The notes: generated by a model not told the origin, from the sequence alone. 64,000 nt of DNA from Chamaelirium japonicum (GCA_947650365.1 OX393549.1:87189203-87253202), one strand, 5' to 3'; shown: positions 7,898 through 31,400, counted from the first letter of the stretch. Made by a program: numbers and translations.

Positions 7898-10888
7898 ATG
7901 TCTTTTGTCTTCTGGAACTGTCGGGGAGCCAGGCGGTTGACCTGTGTCTCCCATTGCAAGAGGCTTATTAATCGCTATGACCCAGAAGTTCTTATTCTTT
8001 TTGAAACTCATGTTGACCGAGCTTCGGCAAGTTGGGTTTCCCATCGCCTTGGTCCGGGATGGCATTGCTTTTGTGTTGAGTCAATTGGCCAATCAGGTGG
8101 TATTCTTGTCTTCTGGCGCGGAACTCGATGGGAGACCACCTTTTTCTCCTTGAATCGGCAATTGGTGATGGGTGTCCTTTCCAATCAACAGTTTTCTTGG
8201 TGCTTGGTTGGGGTTTATGCTAGCACAGATTATAGGGAGCGAAGATCTATATGGAATTCTATCACCCGACTGCACTCCCTTGGCCTCCCCTTATTTATCT
8301 GTGGCGATTTTAACGTCTTGCTTCATGACATAGATAAGCGAGGGGGAGCCGATTTTCATGTTGATACGGCTGTTGATGAATTCCGTCAGGCGATTGCGTC
8401 TAATGGTCTGATAGACATGGAATTTTCTGGGTCAGCTTATACGTGGTGCAATAACCAGGCCCCAGAAACTCGCATCCTTGAGCATCTTGATAGAGGTTTC
8501 TGTAATATTAAATGGGCCAGCTTATTTCCGGAGGCTAATATTTCTCACCTTGAAAGGGTTGTGTCCGACCATTGTCCTCTCCTACTTACCTTACATCCTC
8601 CTATTCTTCGGGGACCCCGGCCTTTTCGTTTTGAAAATTTTTGGCTGGAGCATCCGGACTGGAATCGATTTTTCATGTCTGCCTGGCGGTCTGGTCCCTC
8701 CACAACTCCTTTTTCTAGGCTGAGTGAAAACCTAGTTTTCTTGAGAGATGCTCTTCGTGTTTGGAACAAGACTCATGTAGGTGATCTAGATTTACAAATC
8801 GATTCCTTATGTTCTCAGATTCAGTCTTGGACGGCCCGTGAGGAGTCTACACCGCTGAATGCTTCCGAAGTAGGTACCTTGCGGTCCATGCAATGTCAGT
8901 ACACCAATCTCCTTTACCTCCAGGAACTTAAATGGCGCCAAAAATCCCGCATACAATGGCTGCAAGCGGGTGATGCCAATACTAAGTTCTTTCATATGAC
9001 TACCCAAGTGCGTCGCAAACGTAATAGAATCCATTTTCTAGATGATGAATTTGGAGTTCGCCAGATGACTCGGGTAGCCATAGAAGAGGTTCTCCTCCGT
9101 CACTTCAAAGCCAAGTGGACCTCCTTCACTCCTCGGGGCAATGATGATCTTCTGGATGCAATTCCAACTCTAGTGACGGCTACCGATAATCGGTTTCTCC
9201 TCAGCCCAGTTACGAGGGAGGAAATACGATGTACCTGCTTCTCCCTCCCACGTAACAAAGCTCCGGGGCCAGATGGGTACTCGATAGAATTCTTCACTAA
9301 AAACTGGGGCATTGTCGGGCCGGAGGTTTGTTCTGCAATCGAATCCTTTTTCAATACAGGATATATGCCAGCCACGTGGAAGTGCACCTATGTTACTCTT
9401 ATCCCTAAAACGTCTGAGGCCTGCCGACCGGAACAATTCAGTCCAATCAGTCTCTGTACGGTCCTGTACAAGATTATATCCAAACTTCTTGTGAACCGTC
9501 TTAAGTCAGTCATTGGTAAACTTGTGTCCCCGGAGCAATGCGCCTTTATCCAGGGCCGGAATATTTCCGATAATATTTTGTTGGCCCAAGAAGCCCTCCA
9601 CTCTATGGAGGTTGACACATGCGATAAAGATTTGCTAGCCCTTAAACTCGATATGGCAAATGCTTATGACCGGATGGCTTGGGATTTCCTCTATCAGGTT
9701 TTGTCAAAAATTGGTTTTCACCATATTTGGATCCAGTGGATCAAAGGATGTATCGAAAATCCATCATTCTCTATCCTTCTTAATGGCTCCCCTACGTCTT
9801 GGTTCAGCTCTACCCGTGGCCTTCGCCAGGGGGACCCTTTGGCCCCATATCTTTTTATTTTGGGTGCAGATGTTCTGGTTCGTAATATCAAAGTTAATAT
9901 CCAACGTGGAACGTGGCGAGGTGTTCGCTCCTCCCCTAACGCTAGCTCCATTGGAGTTCTTTCCTATGCTGATGATAGCTTAATTTTTGCCGAGGCTTCC
10001 CCCCCAAATGTTTCTTCTCTTCAGAAGCTCATCCGTCAATATTGTCGTTTCTCGGGACAAAAAGTTAACTTCCAAAAATCAGCGGTGCTTTTCGGGGCAG
10101 GGGTTGCAGTTAATCTTCGCCCCATTCTTCTAGCATCTCTAGGGATGTCGGCTATTTCTGGCCCCATTACCTATCTGGGAACACGTATATCAGGTCGACG
10201 GATCCAAGCCTCTGACCTGTCTCCGATGGTTAGTCGTATTACTAGACGTATTGATAGCTGGAAAGCTCATCTATTATCCTTTCCAGCCAGGGTCACTTTG
10301 CTTCAAGCAGTTCTTCAATCCATTCCGGTGTTCCAGTTGGGTGCTGTTTGGATTCCCCATCGCATTCTAGACCAACTGGAACGGGAGTTTAGGCGTTTCC
10401 TTTGGGCCAAGAGTGACACCAAAAATGGGTTACACCTTGTCAAATGGGCCGATGTGTGCCGCCCAAAGTTACAGGGGGGTTTGGGCTTTAGACAAATTCG
10501 CTTGTTCCGACAAGCCTTAATGGGGAAGAAAGTTTTTCAGGTTCTATCTAACTATAACAACCCCTGGGTGTCTTTTGTGCAAGACAAATATAAGGTGTCT
10601 GAGGATCCTTGGCAATGGCCACGACCCACTAAATGCTCATGGGCCTGGCGTGCTATCTCTGAGGGTCTGGATGTTGTTCGGTATCATATGCGACAGCCGG
10701 TCTGGGAGGGGGCATCCTTCAACCTATGGATGATCCCTTGGTGCTTCTCAATTCCTCTTTCCCGGATGGTGTTTCCCTACAACTGTGGCCTAGCGTCTCA
10801 ATATTGGTCGATCTCTGACCTCTTCGGCCCTCAAGGTTGGCATATTGAAATTATTCAGGCAATCTTCCATCGGAATGGGTGCCTCTGA
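7898..10888 (+). CDS. LINE ORF2: AP endonuclease and reverse transcriptase (frameshifted before RNase H)
   Basis: Nicks target DNA and reverse-transcribes the LINE RNA at the nick. I chose the ATG at 7898 because it opens directly into the endonuclease motif FVFWNCRG; the frame is also open upstream. Residues 1-240 are an APE-type endonuclease with LFETH, ICGDFN and SDHCPLLL. A linker follows, then reverse transcriptase with VTLIPK, LKLDMANAYDRMAWDF, GLRQGDPLAPYLF and the catalytic SYADD (9965-9976). No in-frame stops until TGA at 10886. The natural protein should continue into the frame at 10879-12030; a small indel at about 10858-10870 breaks it. About 996 codons here versus the usual 1250-1350 for the whole polyprotein. 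Otherwise little decayed. Confidence 0.93.
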   Translation: MSFVFWNCRGARRLTCVSHCKRLINRYDPEVLILFETHVDRASASWVSHRLGPGWHCFCVESIGQSGGILVFWRGTRWETTFFSLNRQLVMGVLSNQQFSWCLVGVYASTDYRERRSIWNSITRLHSLGLPLFICGDFNVLLHDIDKRGGADFHVDTAVDEFRQAIASNGLIDMEFSGSAYTWCNNQAPETRILEHLDRGFCNIKWASLFPEANISHLERVVSDHCPLLLTLHPPILRGPRPFRFENFWLEHPDWNRFFMSAWRSGPSTTPFSRLSENLVFLRDALRVWNKTHVGDLDLQIDSLCSQIQSWTAREESTPLNASEVGTLRSMQCQYTNLLYLQELKWRQKSRIQWLQAGDANTKFFHMTTQVRRKRNRIHFLDDEFGVRQMTRVAIEEVLLRHFKAKWTSFTPRGNDDLLDAIPTLVTATDNRFLLSPVTREEIRCTCFSLPRNKAPGPDGYSIEFFTKNWGIVGPEVCSAIESFFNTGYMPATWKCTYVTLIPKTSEACRPEQFSPISLCTVLYKIISKLLVNRLKSVIGKLVSPEQCAFIQGRNISDNILLAQEALHSMEVDTCDKDLLALKLDMANAYDRMAWDFLYQVLSKIGFHHIWIQWIKGCIENPSFSILLNGSPTSWFSSTRGLRQGDPLAPYLFILGADVLVRNIKVNIQRGTWRGVRSSPNASSIGVLSYADDSLIFAEASPPNVSSLQKLIRQYCRFSGQKVNFQKSAVLFGAGVAVNLRPILLASLGMSAISGPITYLGTRISGRRIQASDLSPMVSRITRRIDSWKAHLLSFPARVTLLQAVLQSIPVFQLGAVWIPHRILDQLEREFRRFLWAKSDTKNGLHLVKWADVCRPKLQGGLGFRQIRLFRQALMGKKVFQVLSNYNNPWVSFVQDKYKVSEDPWQWPRPTKCSWAWRAISEGLDVVRYHMRQPVWEGASFNLWMIPWCFSIPLSRMVFPYNCGLASQYWSISDLFGPQGWHIEIIQAIFHRNGCL

Positions 10889-12030
10889 TCCGTAGCATAC
10901 CGATCCTCCGAAATCAACCCCGGTCCTCCATTACCTGGGGGCCTCAGCAGACGATGGGTTTTAATGTGGCCACGGCCTATCACCTTTCTCTTTTAAAAGA
11001 ACCTGCACCAAATGAACTAATACCTGGGATTTGGCGTTCAATTTGGAAGCCACCGATGGGGCCCCGTGTTCGGATGCTTTTATGGAAGCTTTTTCATCTG
11101 CGCCTTCCTGTTCGTTCGTACCTCTGTCGTATCGGGATGACAGTCTCTTCGCTTTGCCCCCGTTGTTTGGTTAATGATGAGACTTTAAACCATGCGTTTT
11201 TTCTGTGCTCTCCTGTTAGTCAACTATGGAGTTATGTTGGAAGCAAAATTCGTATGACATCTATCCCCACCTCTGTCACTGAGCTCGGCCGTCTGTTTAG
11301 CCATACTCAGGATCGGGGTGCTGGGTATAACAAGATTGCCAAAGCCTTCCTTGGATATTCTCTTTGGCACATATGGAAAGCCAGGAACAAAGCTTTATTT
11401 GAACTAACAAATCCAGCAATCCATATTACTTTTGGTTCGATATTAGCAGATTTTGATTCTTTTTGTAACTCTATTTCTGCAGATTTGTATAATCAAAACA
11501 TCCCTCATCAGATGGAGGCGATCCCTGTCCAATGGGTTCCATCAACTTTACAGGAGTTGAAACTAAATTTTGATGGATCAGTGGATCGTATGAGTCAGGC
11601 GGCGGGCGCGGGGTTTGCTATCCGTGATCACAAGGGGACCCTTCTCATCGTGGGTGCTGTCTTTCTAACCACAGACTCTGTGCAGGTGGCGGAGACAAGA
11701 GGATTATGGGAAGGACTGTTTGCAGCCACTACGTCAATCCCCGGGTGTACAATGTGGATCGAAGGGGACTCTCAAAGTGTACTATCTCAAGTGTCTTCAG
11801 ATACTGTGTCGTCCACCCTCATTGCCGACTGCAAATTTCTGCTCCAGTCTACAGCTAGAGTCCGGATATCTCACATCTACCGCGAAGGCAATTCCGTAGC
11901 TGATTGGCTCGCAGGATATGCACGGATAACTGGAGCTACCAAAGTCTGGACGTCCGAATTCCCTCCAGAAGTTATGAGGCTTGCCCAGAAGGATTGTAGC
12001 ACATGTCGTTACACCCGTTGGGTTGGTTAA
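10879..12030 (+). pseudogene. LINE ORF2 continued: zf-RVT and RNase H domains in a shifted frame
   Basis: Continuation of the LINE polyprotein, 383 codons. Seen: the zinc-binding linker typical of plant LINEs (RVRMLLWKLFHLRLP..., CPRC, ETLNHAFFLCS). Then an RNase H fold with acidic residues in LNFDGS, AETRGLW and IEGDSQS, and the final REGNSVADWLA with the late Asp. Its first recognisable residues (EWVPLIRSIPIL) match what should follow the end of the previous frame. So it is one ORF broken by a frameshift, not a separate gene. The annotated start is a GTG, not a real initiation codon. Confidence 0.88.
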
Positions 12031-12073
12031 ACAATGATGTAATATTTTGACTCTTTCTAGTAAGCTACTTACC

Positions 12074-12086
12074 AAAAAAAAAAAAA
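12074..12086 (+). other. Poly-A tail of the LINE
   Basis: Thirteen A residues, 44 bp after the ORF2 stop, mark the 3' terminus of the LINE. The flanking genomic sequence starting at 12087 should match the bases before its 5' end, off the window. Confidence 0.85.
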
Positions 12087-12129
12087 TCGTACTCTGGGTA
12101 GGATTGGGTACGTCTCATCGTTGGATTTT

Positions 12130-12292
12130 AAGCCCATGTTTTTCCCTCGGGCTAAGGCCCAACCGAACTGATAAGGAGAGCGAGGACACACGCAGCAATC
12201 AGAGCCCAAAACCCTAGAAACTTCTGTATTCCCCGCCGCCTCCGCAAACCCATCCCCACCGGCACCAAGTCCTCGCGACATCCCCAAAAGCT

Positions 12293-12334
<42 letters not shown>
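12130..12334 (+). promoter_or_regulatory. EMG1 promoter and 5' UTR
   Basis: Contains AGCCCA (12131-12136) and GGCCCA (12156-12161), both site II type (TGGGCY) motifs, and a telo-box AAACCCTA (12208-12215). This combination is typical of plant ribosome-biogenesis and ribosomal-protein genes. A (GA)n tract (12293-12331) ends the 5' UTR. The upstream LINE limits the unique promoter to about 250 bp. Confidence 0.65.
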
Positions 12335-23632
<11,298 letters not shown>

Positions 23633-24120
23633 GCTGTTCTCTCTCTATTGATTGTATGAGCATATCCTTTTCTTACTATAGTTCGAGTGTGGGTGCCGTG
23701 GGGTTTACTGGATTTGTAGCTTATATGATTCTCCTCTTCAAGCAGTGGCTTGTTCAAAGAGTCACCATCCTATTGTGGGTTCTGTGCAAGACGCCGTATC
23801 GATTCCTAATCACATTACTTGATCGTTTCGCAATGTTTGTCTTATCGATTTCGATGTTATTTGATGTTCAGTTCTGTGCAAGACGCTGCATCGGTCATGA
23901 AGTGTAGGCGGTGGCAGTTCCTTTTTTTAAATTACTGCTATCGGTGTAATTTATAAGCCTTTTAAGTTTTCGTTGAGAAATGAAATCCTACAAAAAGCGG
24001 GCTTCTATGTTTTTTCGGAGAACAAGCAATTCTTAGGAAAGAACATGGGAGTAGGCCCATTTTCTGGGAACTGAACAGCCTAAGTGGCTTCAAACTGAGC
24101 CCGGCAAACATCTATATATA
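23633..24120 (+). other. EMG1 3' UTR and downstream region
   Basis: Holds the EMG1 3' UTR. No canonical AATAAA is obvious; an AATGAAAT near 23980 could serve as poly-A signal. The open frame across 23527-23907 is not coding beyond the EMG1 stop. Confidence 0.4.
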
Positions 24121-24419
24121 TCTATACTAAAATGGAAGCCTCTCTCCCGTGTTGGACGCCTTTTAAGGAGTTAGAATTCTTCTTCTATATGTGAACGTAG
24201 CTCTTTTTTAAATCCATTTATAAACCTATCATAAAGATAATAAATTTTCATTCAATGACATTTGATGGTCATTATGTTAATCTCTCTCTCTCTCTCTCTC
24301 TCTCTCTAACAAGTGAATCACTCACTTCAGATTTGACACTTTTTCGAACAGTTGCGATGTTGTCTTTGCCAAATAGCATGCATCAAGCACATTCGGGCAT
24401 TGCCCGGGTTTCTTACTAG
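24121..24419 (+). mobile_element. Short Helitron, 299 bp
   Basis: Starts TCTATACTAAAATGGAAGCC after A. Ends with the hairpin CGGGCA-TTGCCCG, GGTTTCTTA, CTAG, then T. A (TC)n run lies inside (24283-24307). Confidence 0.8.
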
Positions 24420-24429
24420 TTCTATTATG

Positions 24430-24735
24430 TATTGCGTTGTTGGCTTAGTGGTCGAGTCGAGCAAGGGATGCTTTGGTGTTGTGTAAGTCAGTTACTGAGG
24501 ATATTTGCCCTATTCTGATGGAGTATGGTTCTTCGGGGGAAACTATTAGGGGTTTTGGTCCCGTGGATTCCACGCAGTTCAAATAGTGCTGCTCATTGGC
24601 TCGAGAAGGAAGCCTGGCTCAATGATGCAGTTGGTTATTGGCCGTCTGGTGAGTCTAGTATTATGTCTACACTGGTCGGGAAAGACCTCCAGATCATGAT
24701 GTAATGATCACCTTCTAGATTACAAAAAAAAAAAA
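24430..24735 (+). mobile_element. LINE 3' fragment with poly-A
   Basis: The conceptual peptide includes SSNSAAHWLEKEAWLNDAV and VGKDLQIMM before a stop, like the C terminus of LINE RNase H. It is followed by 3' UTR and an A-tract (24722-24734). A 5'-truncated copy, distinct from the LINE at 1-12086. Confidence 0.65.
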
Positions 24736-24739
24736 GCCA

Positions 24740-26630
24740 ACATACAAGGGGCATTTATGATACAATCTGAAACCAATGCTTGGCACAAGGCCCATTTCTC
24801 AACTCGGTCATATTTCGAGTCGAGTTATTTGGTCGAATCGGACCCGGTTTGGATGAACTCAAATCGATTCGGACCGAGGTTACTCGATTGGGGTGAACAT
24901 TGGCGCCAATAACCCTGCTATCCGACGGCCGCTGATGTGCCTCGTTTCACGTGCATCTGATACTCCCCACATCAGGGGCCGACAGCGAAGGGATGGTAGA
25001 CCCCACAGATACACTACAGACAATTTGAGAGCACTAAAGTATGGAGCTTGAAAGCAACTGGGTTTGTTGTCTCTGAAACTGTTGGAGAGAATGAAAAGTA
25101 GCCCACACGGAAACTGCAGTCTTGATAGCAATACCTACAACGACCCCAATTTTTCCAAATCATGTGCACAAGTCATGCAAGGGAAAATTCTTGCAAGAAT
25201 TTTTTTTTTCTTGATGGACCTACCAATAAGTTTCTTCATTAGAAGTCAATAACCTTCAACATTACAACCTTTTTTTCTTTTTTTTTTGAGGCAAGTTCCA
25301 CGAAATGGGGGGGGTGGGGAGGCGGGGCGCGGGGATGTATTTGTAATGTAAGTTAATCTAAGTTATTACAGACCCAAAAGTACGTAAAATAAAAACAGGC
25401 CCACAACTATATTCCAATAAACCCAAAAAAAATGGTTTAAATCTCTGAGTATAGGAAATTTTGTTAAGTTATTTGGTTCGCTTGTCTTTTTCTTTTTCCG
25501 AGCTCAGAGATTATGTCGAGATGTGAGGATATCTAACAACAGCTTCTGCATAAGAGATCTGGCACGCCTTCCCCTCGTTGGAGCACCTTCGACATTACAC
25601 TTCTATTCCTTGATTAGACAAAATCCAATTACCTGCGATCTCGGATAGAATTCAAAACCCCATTCCATGATTCAGATGGGAAATCGTGCTTATTTCTTCG
25701 ATAGAGCTTGGTCTAGGACATTTAGCTGGTCGTTACTGTCGATCGAGAAAGAGGCTTGTTCGTTCCAATCACGATTCTCAGGACGGTGAAAGCGTAGGTC
25801 CCAAGACTGGATGTACATAAGATTCACCGAACCAGAAAAAATCCGTGCCGACTCCTTTACTTTTCTGCACATATAATCTGCGCTGCGTGTTCTTCCATTG
25901 ATCGCTAGATCCTAGACTGTGTAGAAATCCACAACCGTTTCCCCACTTAGAAAAAGATGTGCGCACGCTACACGACATGGAGAGAACTATATCAATTGAA
26001 AGGCTTGGTTGTTATTTGAGTAATTTTAGCAAAGAGAGACATATGGCACCATGTATTATATAGTTGATGATAATGTTTAATAGATTACAATACCATGAAT
26101 GGAGTTCCCTTACCATAAAGAATTCTTTTTAAAAAAAAAATGTACTTCCATTCTATTAAATGATTAGGGATTCTATAATGGGCCCTTGGCATCAGTAAGT
26201 GACAGGTGAAAAGTTTGAATGGAGATCATCATCAAAATCAGAGCTTAAAGTATGCCATTGTAGCATCTGTTGTTGTTGTTGCATTTTGGCTCACCTCCTC
26301 CCCTCTTGTATTCTTTATTGAGTGTTTGATTTGTGTGTTTGATTTCTTTTTGGATCTTGAGGTGATGATGGTGTGGCCTCATCAAGGCCATCCATTTGTC
26401 AGTCAACGATGCCGGCATGGAATGTGATCGATCAAATGGAAGTTTTTTTATCTGGAAAAATATTAGGATCACATTAAAAAAAAAAATTTGGATGGTGATT
26501 GGCTGCGGCAAACAGAAAACTTCATTAGATGGGATAGTTTAATTTAATGTTTCAGATTAATTAGATGGACATCAGTGTTATGGTCATTGGTTCAAACTCA
26601 GCCGACAGACGGACGAAGAAAATGAGCTTA
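24740..26630. other. Intergenic stretch with no gene recognised
   Basis: AT-rich, with homopolymer T and G runs (25200-25330). Short open frames only, none with a domain that I recognise. Confidence 0.4.
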
Positions 26631-26637
26631 TTATTAA

Positions 26638-26816
26638 GAGTAATGCTATTTGAACAAACTGCAACGACAAAACCATTGACAAACCAGACCCATGGACCGA
26701 TGGTGGGGCCAGTTTGGAGCAGATGCTGATGCAGTGAGCGCTGGGCCCCGCCACCAGTCCATGGGTCTGGTTTGCCCATTATTTTGCCATTGCGGTCTGT
26801 TCAAATAGCATTATTG
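26638..26816. mobile_element. MITE with about 60-bp inverted repeats
   Basis: TAATGCTATTTGAACAAACT at the left is matched, inverted, by AATGCTATTTGAACAGACCG at the right. The match extends through CCAGACCCATGGAC. Its target duplication is not clear. A related terminal word, AATGCTATTCAACCA, occurs at 57975-58190. Confidence 0.7.
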
Positions 26817-26819
26817 TAC

Positions 26820-26937
26820 TATTAATTACCACCGCTGCTTTGGGCAGTTGGTAGTGGTACCGAGGGTTCGATATCTGCTCCCCCTCTTTTCTGATCGGTG
26901 CGCTCGATAGGGCCCCACTATGTACCTAAAAAAAATA
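26820..26937 (+). mobile_element. Possible tRNA-derived SINE
   Basis: GGCAGTTGGTAGTGG resembles an A box and GAGGGTTCGATATCTGC a B box, spaced as in tRNA-derived SINE heads. An A-rich end follows (26928-26938). No convincing target duplication; low confidence. Confidence 0.4.
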
Positions 26938-27317
26938 AATTGAAAATGAGCTTATTGTTCTTTACAATATTCTTGTGCATTTACAACTATAGCATCAACA
27001 TTAATTAATATCCAGAGACCCATTAGGGTATTTCTCAAAAAAAAAAAAAAAACCATTTGGGCTGTGAGCCTTGAACCACAACTGCCCCTTTCCTGGCTTT
27101 CCACCACATGACAAAGGCTGAAAGGTGCATTTAAGTTCCTTCTCATCATGTGAACCACATTTGGTAGACCTTTTTCGTATTTAAAAGCGCCGCAACGGTG
27201 AGCCGATCGTCTAATATGTGGGAACCCGAAAGGCATTCATTGTTTGCTTTTCAGGTGGGAGCTGAAAAGGCTATCCAAACCCAACCTTAAAGGTATTTCT
27301 ACTTGGTCCAAAACCTA

Positions 27318-27446
<129 letters not shown>

Positions 27447-27457
27447 GTGAATGAGGG

Positions 27458-28390
27458 GTGGTTCAGCCTATAACCTCTACCAGTTTATTAAAAAGAAAAG
27501 GAAGACGGTTACAAGAAAAAGAGGACAAAACTACAGCTAAAAAGATCCCAGGGATCCACAATCAAAACAAAGAAGCCACGACAGCCTCGAAGAGCGCACG
27601 GCTCTCTCCCTGTAGCGCGACCTTCCAAGTCTTCAAACACACCTCGATCCTGTGGAGGACAAGGACCGCATGCATGTTGGGATCCGTTGAATATCCGGTG
27701 GTTGCGCTCCTTCCAAAGTGCCCAGCACACAACAAGAACAATGATGTCCCAGGACTTCCTCATCATCTTTAGGGTACGCTTGTTCCTCCACTTCGTCCAT
27801 AGGGAGCGCAACGTCGTTGGTTTATACCTAATGTTCATTTTCTCTCCAATTTTACTCCAAATCTCCAAGGAGAAGGTGCAGTTGACGAAGAGGCGCGGTT
27901 AGTTGTCTCTCTCGGATGGTCGCAGAGTACACAATAAAGGTCGGTGAGATTGGGTGCTTCCTCTTCTGCAGGTTGCAATGGGCCATGATCTTGTTGTGAA
28001 TTAGCAGTCACATAAAGTTCCTCGATCTCAATGGAGCCTTCGTCATCCTTAACATCGATGCAATTGGGCCAATAAGTCCTCCCGCATTAAAGAAGCGATA
28101 GAGGGATTTAACCGTGTAGGTACCCGAAGTCGTCCACCTACAACTCTCCTTGTTCGGATTATCGGTAACCGTAATAAGTGCTAGGATGCTCATCAACTCC
28201 ATCCTCTCTAGCAACGGCTCTGGAGTGGTAATATCGCCCAACTAGAGATCCCATACCGTATGCCCCCCACTGCCAAGCTTAGGGACATCACCGAGGCCGA
28301 GGGAGTGGTGGTCAAACGTAGAGTACGGGAAAAAGCTTCCCTAAAGGGCAGTCGTCGGTCCACTGATCCTCCCAAAACTGAATATCCCTA
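27458..28390 (-). pseudogene. LINE ORF2 C-terminal remnant
   Basis: Leftward, in several frames: NSRDIQFWEDQWTDDCPLGK, then SCRWTTSGTYTVKSLYRFF, then IVLVVCWALWKERNHRIFN. These are the consecutive landmarks of the zf-RVT region of plant LINEs, between the RT core and the 3' end. RT catalytic motifs are missing and stops interrupt the frame. No poly-A seen at its left end. Confidence 0.8.
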
Positions 28391-28416
28391 CTGTTCCCTA
28401 GATTGGGTTTGTTACT

Positions 28417-31400
28417 GTTGGATTTAATCCTTATACCAAAGTCATAGCAGAAGTAAATACCTAGATCCGAAGATCGGGTGGTGTATGTTTCATTACAATT
28501 ATTCCACAAAATAATTTATATGCAAATCTATGAACCTAGCATATGTGTGGACACCCTAGAGGCATACTACGATCTACGAAGGATTTACATGCATGCATCT
28601 AGTTAAGTGTTTAGAATCATCATACCTTCCGGATCTTTAATCCAAGGAGAGCGGAGTAATGGTTGATGACGATCCGCATGTAAACCAAGAAGGATGCTAT
28701 TGGATAGCATCTTATCCTTTACGAAAGGAGGAACCCATAGCGTCCTATCTCTGAGTGCAAGGTCGACCCACCGACGGAGGACGACACGTAGCGAAGACGA
28801 TGGCGAGCCGCGAGATCGATCTCCTCTTCTCTTCTTCCTTCTCTTTCTCCTTACTCCTTTCTTCCTCTTTCTTCTTTCTCTTCTTCTTGGTCGAAACCAC
28901 AAAGGGGAGAGAGGGAGGGGGGTCAAATTTTGTCGAGAGAGGGAGAGGATACTTGCACCACTAGGGTCAGCCCCTCTCTCTGTTAGAATTGATGAGGTCT
29001 ACAGCTCGTAAAAACCTATAGTTTAGCTATATATGGTTGATAGCATAGGATTGCATATTGGTACGTACCTTAGTACGTGTTCTGATTACAGAACAGAGAG
29101 CCATGGCTATATGGTAATCCTCTAGAGTGGGAGACTCAAGGGACTGGTCCCATGTAACCTAAATACGTTCGCAACTCTGATTAGGGTTGGTCGCCCTATC
29201 AGGATAAGCTGTTGGGATGACAGAGCGTGGGTATCTCCTCCACGGTCATTACCAGGCACAGTGTTTGTGGCCGAACGAAACCAACACGATGCACAGATCG
29301 GTGAGCAGACACCGGTGCACTAAACTGTGTTTCTGCTTAGGGTAAAACGGTCCTAAACCCTGAGGAACCAAGTCTGGTGGACTAACTAGTTGTGTGGTTC
29401 TTTGGCGCACCAATGTGTGAGGATCCACATGCAGTGATCCAAAACCACGGTGTACTGGGTTATCCGGCTGGCGTTGCATCAGCATGTCACTCCTGCAGGC
29501 TATCCACAGCCCTAACGGGAGGTACGTTCCTTGGTCTGACCTACGTCGTATTAAACCCTGGCCAGGTGGTCATCAGTTGGACTGGTGATGGATCCGATTG
29601 CTCGGAAGAGTAATCGGAGGTACGATGTAAGTGGTCAACCTGGAAGGAACCGAGTCATATAAGCACTCAAGTCTGATGGTATTCTCCACCGCTCGAGTTG
29701 CATCATGGCACCAGTGGAGGGGCAGCGAGTTTACCATACTAAGCGGAGAGCAGGGGTACGAGGGAGAACATAGTAAATCCGGGGAAATTGGAGTGCAGCC
29801 TGCGTTGCACTCTGGGTGGCTACGCAGGTTAACTCGGACTCAGAGGATCGATGGTACACTCGAGTAGTGTGTCGATCGAGTCTAAGTTGGAAGCCATGAA
29901 CCCTGGTCCCTGAAGGTTCCACCTTATCGATATTATGTACGGTTCTTATACCATCTCCTCGAAACACAGGACGCACTAAGAGGAAGCGAGAAGTTCAAGC
30001 CTACGCTCCGTGAGTGTTTTGCACTAGTGCATGGTAGATGCGCAGCTACGTGTGTGCACTAAGGGGAAACCCTAGGTTAGTGCATAGACGCGTGTAGTTA
30101 TCCCTCGCCATAAGTGAACTTTGCTACATGGGTGCGATGCACCGGTACATGTTGCGAGTTGACTGGTTGACTTTACTAGGGGCACCCTCAGGTGACCTTA
30201 GTTAATAGGAAAGTAACTTGTCAAGATCACTTAAGGAAGAGTTGCTAAGTCTCGCACACAAGAAATGGTCAATTTGAGGCATAAGGGTGTTTTGGTAAAA
30301 ACACGCACTGCCAAGCCTCACTAGTGGCCGACCCTAGCTGTGGGAGACCCATGCAAGGCCGACCCCTATATTATGGGTATGAGAATCCCCAATAATAGGG
30401 CCGGCCATAGGGATAAACATAGGGGTTTTGTATTGGTCAAAACAAGCCCTAAAAGTGGGAAAATAGATAAAGAGATGGAGAGATAAAAGGGTGATAATGG
30501 AGAGATAATTGTGGGAGGTTATTATCCCCTTGGATCCTTATCCAAGGGGGTAGGCCGGCCCTATATAAGGGACTATATGGGGCAGGCCATATGTGATGAA
30601 AAAATCGACCCCCCTTTCCTTCATCTCTCTCTATCTCTATTCTCATCTCCTACCTCGTCTCTCCCCTCGTTTGCGCTATTAAATGGCGACTCGTCTTCCT
30701 CGCGTGGTGTTTCGTAGAAGGAGAAGGCTCGTCGTATGGAGGCACTCAGAGATCCATCGATGAGATACCGTGTATCGTGTGAGATCGGGTGAACTAGAAG
30801 GCATCTCCCGCAACCTTTTGCTGTCCAGAATTTGCACAGAAAATTAGTGTTGTTTCTGTGATTCCGGGAGCTACAGAAGTCCAAACTATGTAAAACTTGT
30901 TTTAAATGTTGCGTCTCAAAGTTGGCTACCTGCAGTCCAAATTTTAGCCCAATCAGAGTTCGGAGTAAAAAGTTATGGCTATCGCACCGAAGCTATATCG
31001 AGCAGATCCGAGCCCATCTCCATCGACAAAGAAGAAATTTGTCGCGGTGAAAGAATTCGCACGCAGGTATGATTTCTAACAAGTAGATCTAACATAAATA
31101 GAACATGCATGCATGCTAGATTGTTCTTTCGTGTTAGATCGTCGTTAGGGGTTCGCGTAGTTACCATGCTAGATTCATACACGCACATGTAGATCATTTC
31201 GATGAAAATTTTGATATATAACGCACACCGCTCCTCAGTCCTCGGACCTATTCTTTACTTCCGCTGCGAGCCTCTACCATAGATTTATTTACAACACTCT
31301 CCCCTATTCATCTTATAAGGCCAGCCTCCTTCTTGCTTACGCAAGCTAGGGCTGGCCCTCTTAAGATATGGATGAGGGGGGTTGGTTTTTCCATGGGTAG

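Larger units (their letters stand above)
1..12086 (+). mobile_element. L1-type LINE, 5' end outside window, interrupted by an LTR element
   Basis: A rightward non-LTR retrotransposon. Seen: the C-terminal end of ORF1 (2-307, resuming 7703-7807), ORF2 with AP endonuclease and reverse transcriptase (from 7898), a frameshifted continuation with a zinc-knuckle region and RNase H (to 12030), and a terminal A-tract at 12074-12086. The order ORF1, EN, RT, zf-RVT, RNase H, poly-A is that of plant L1 elements carrying RNase H. The insertion at 308-7697 splits ORF1. The 5' end and any target duplication lie upstream of the window. The LINE ends about 250 bp before the EMG1 start codon. Confidence 0.93.
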
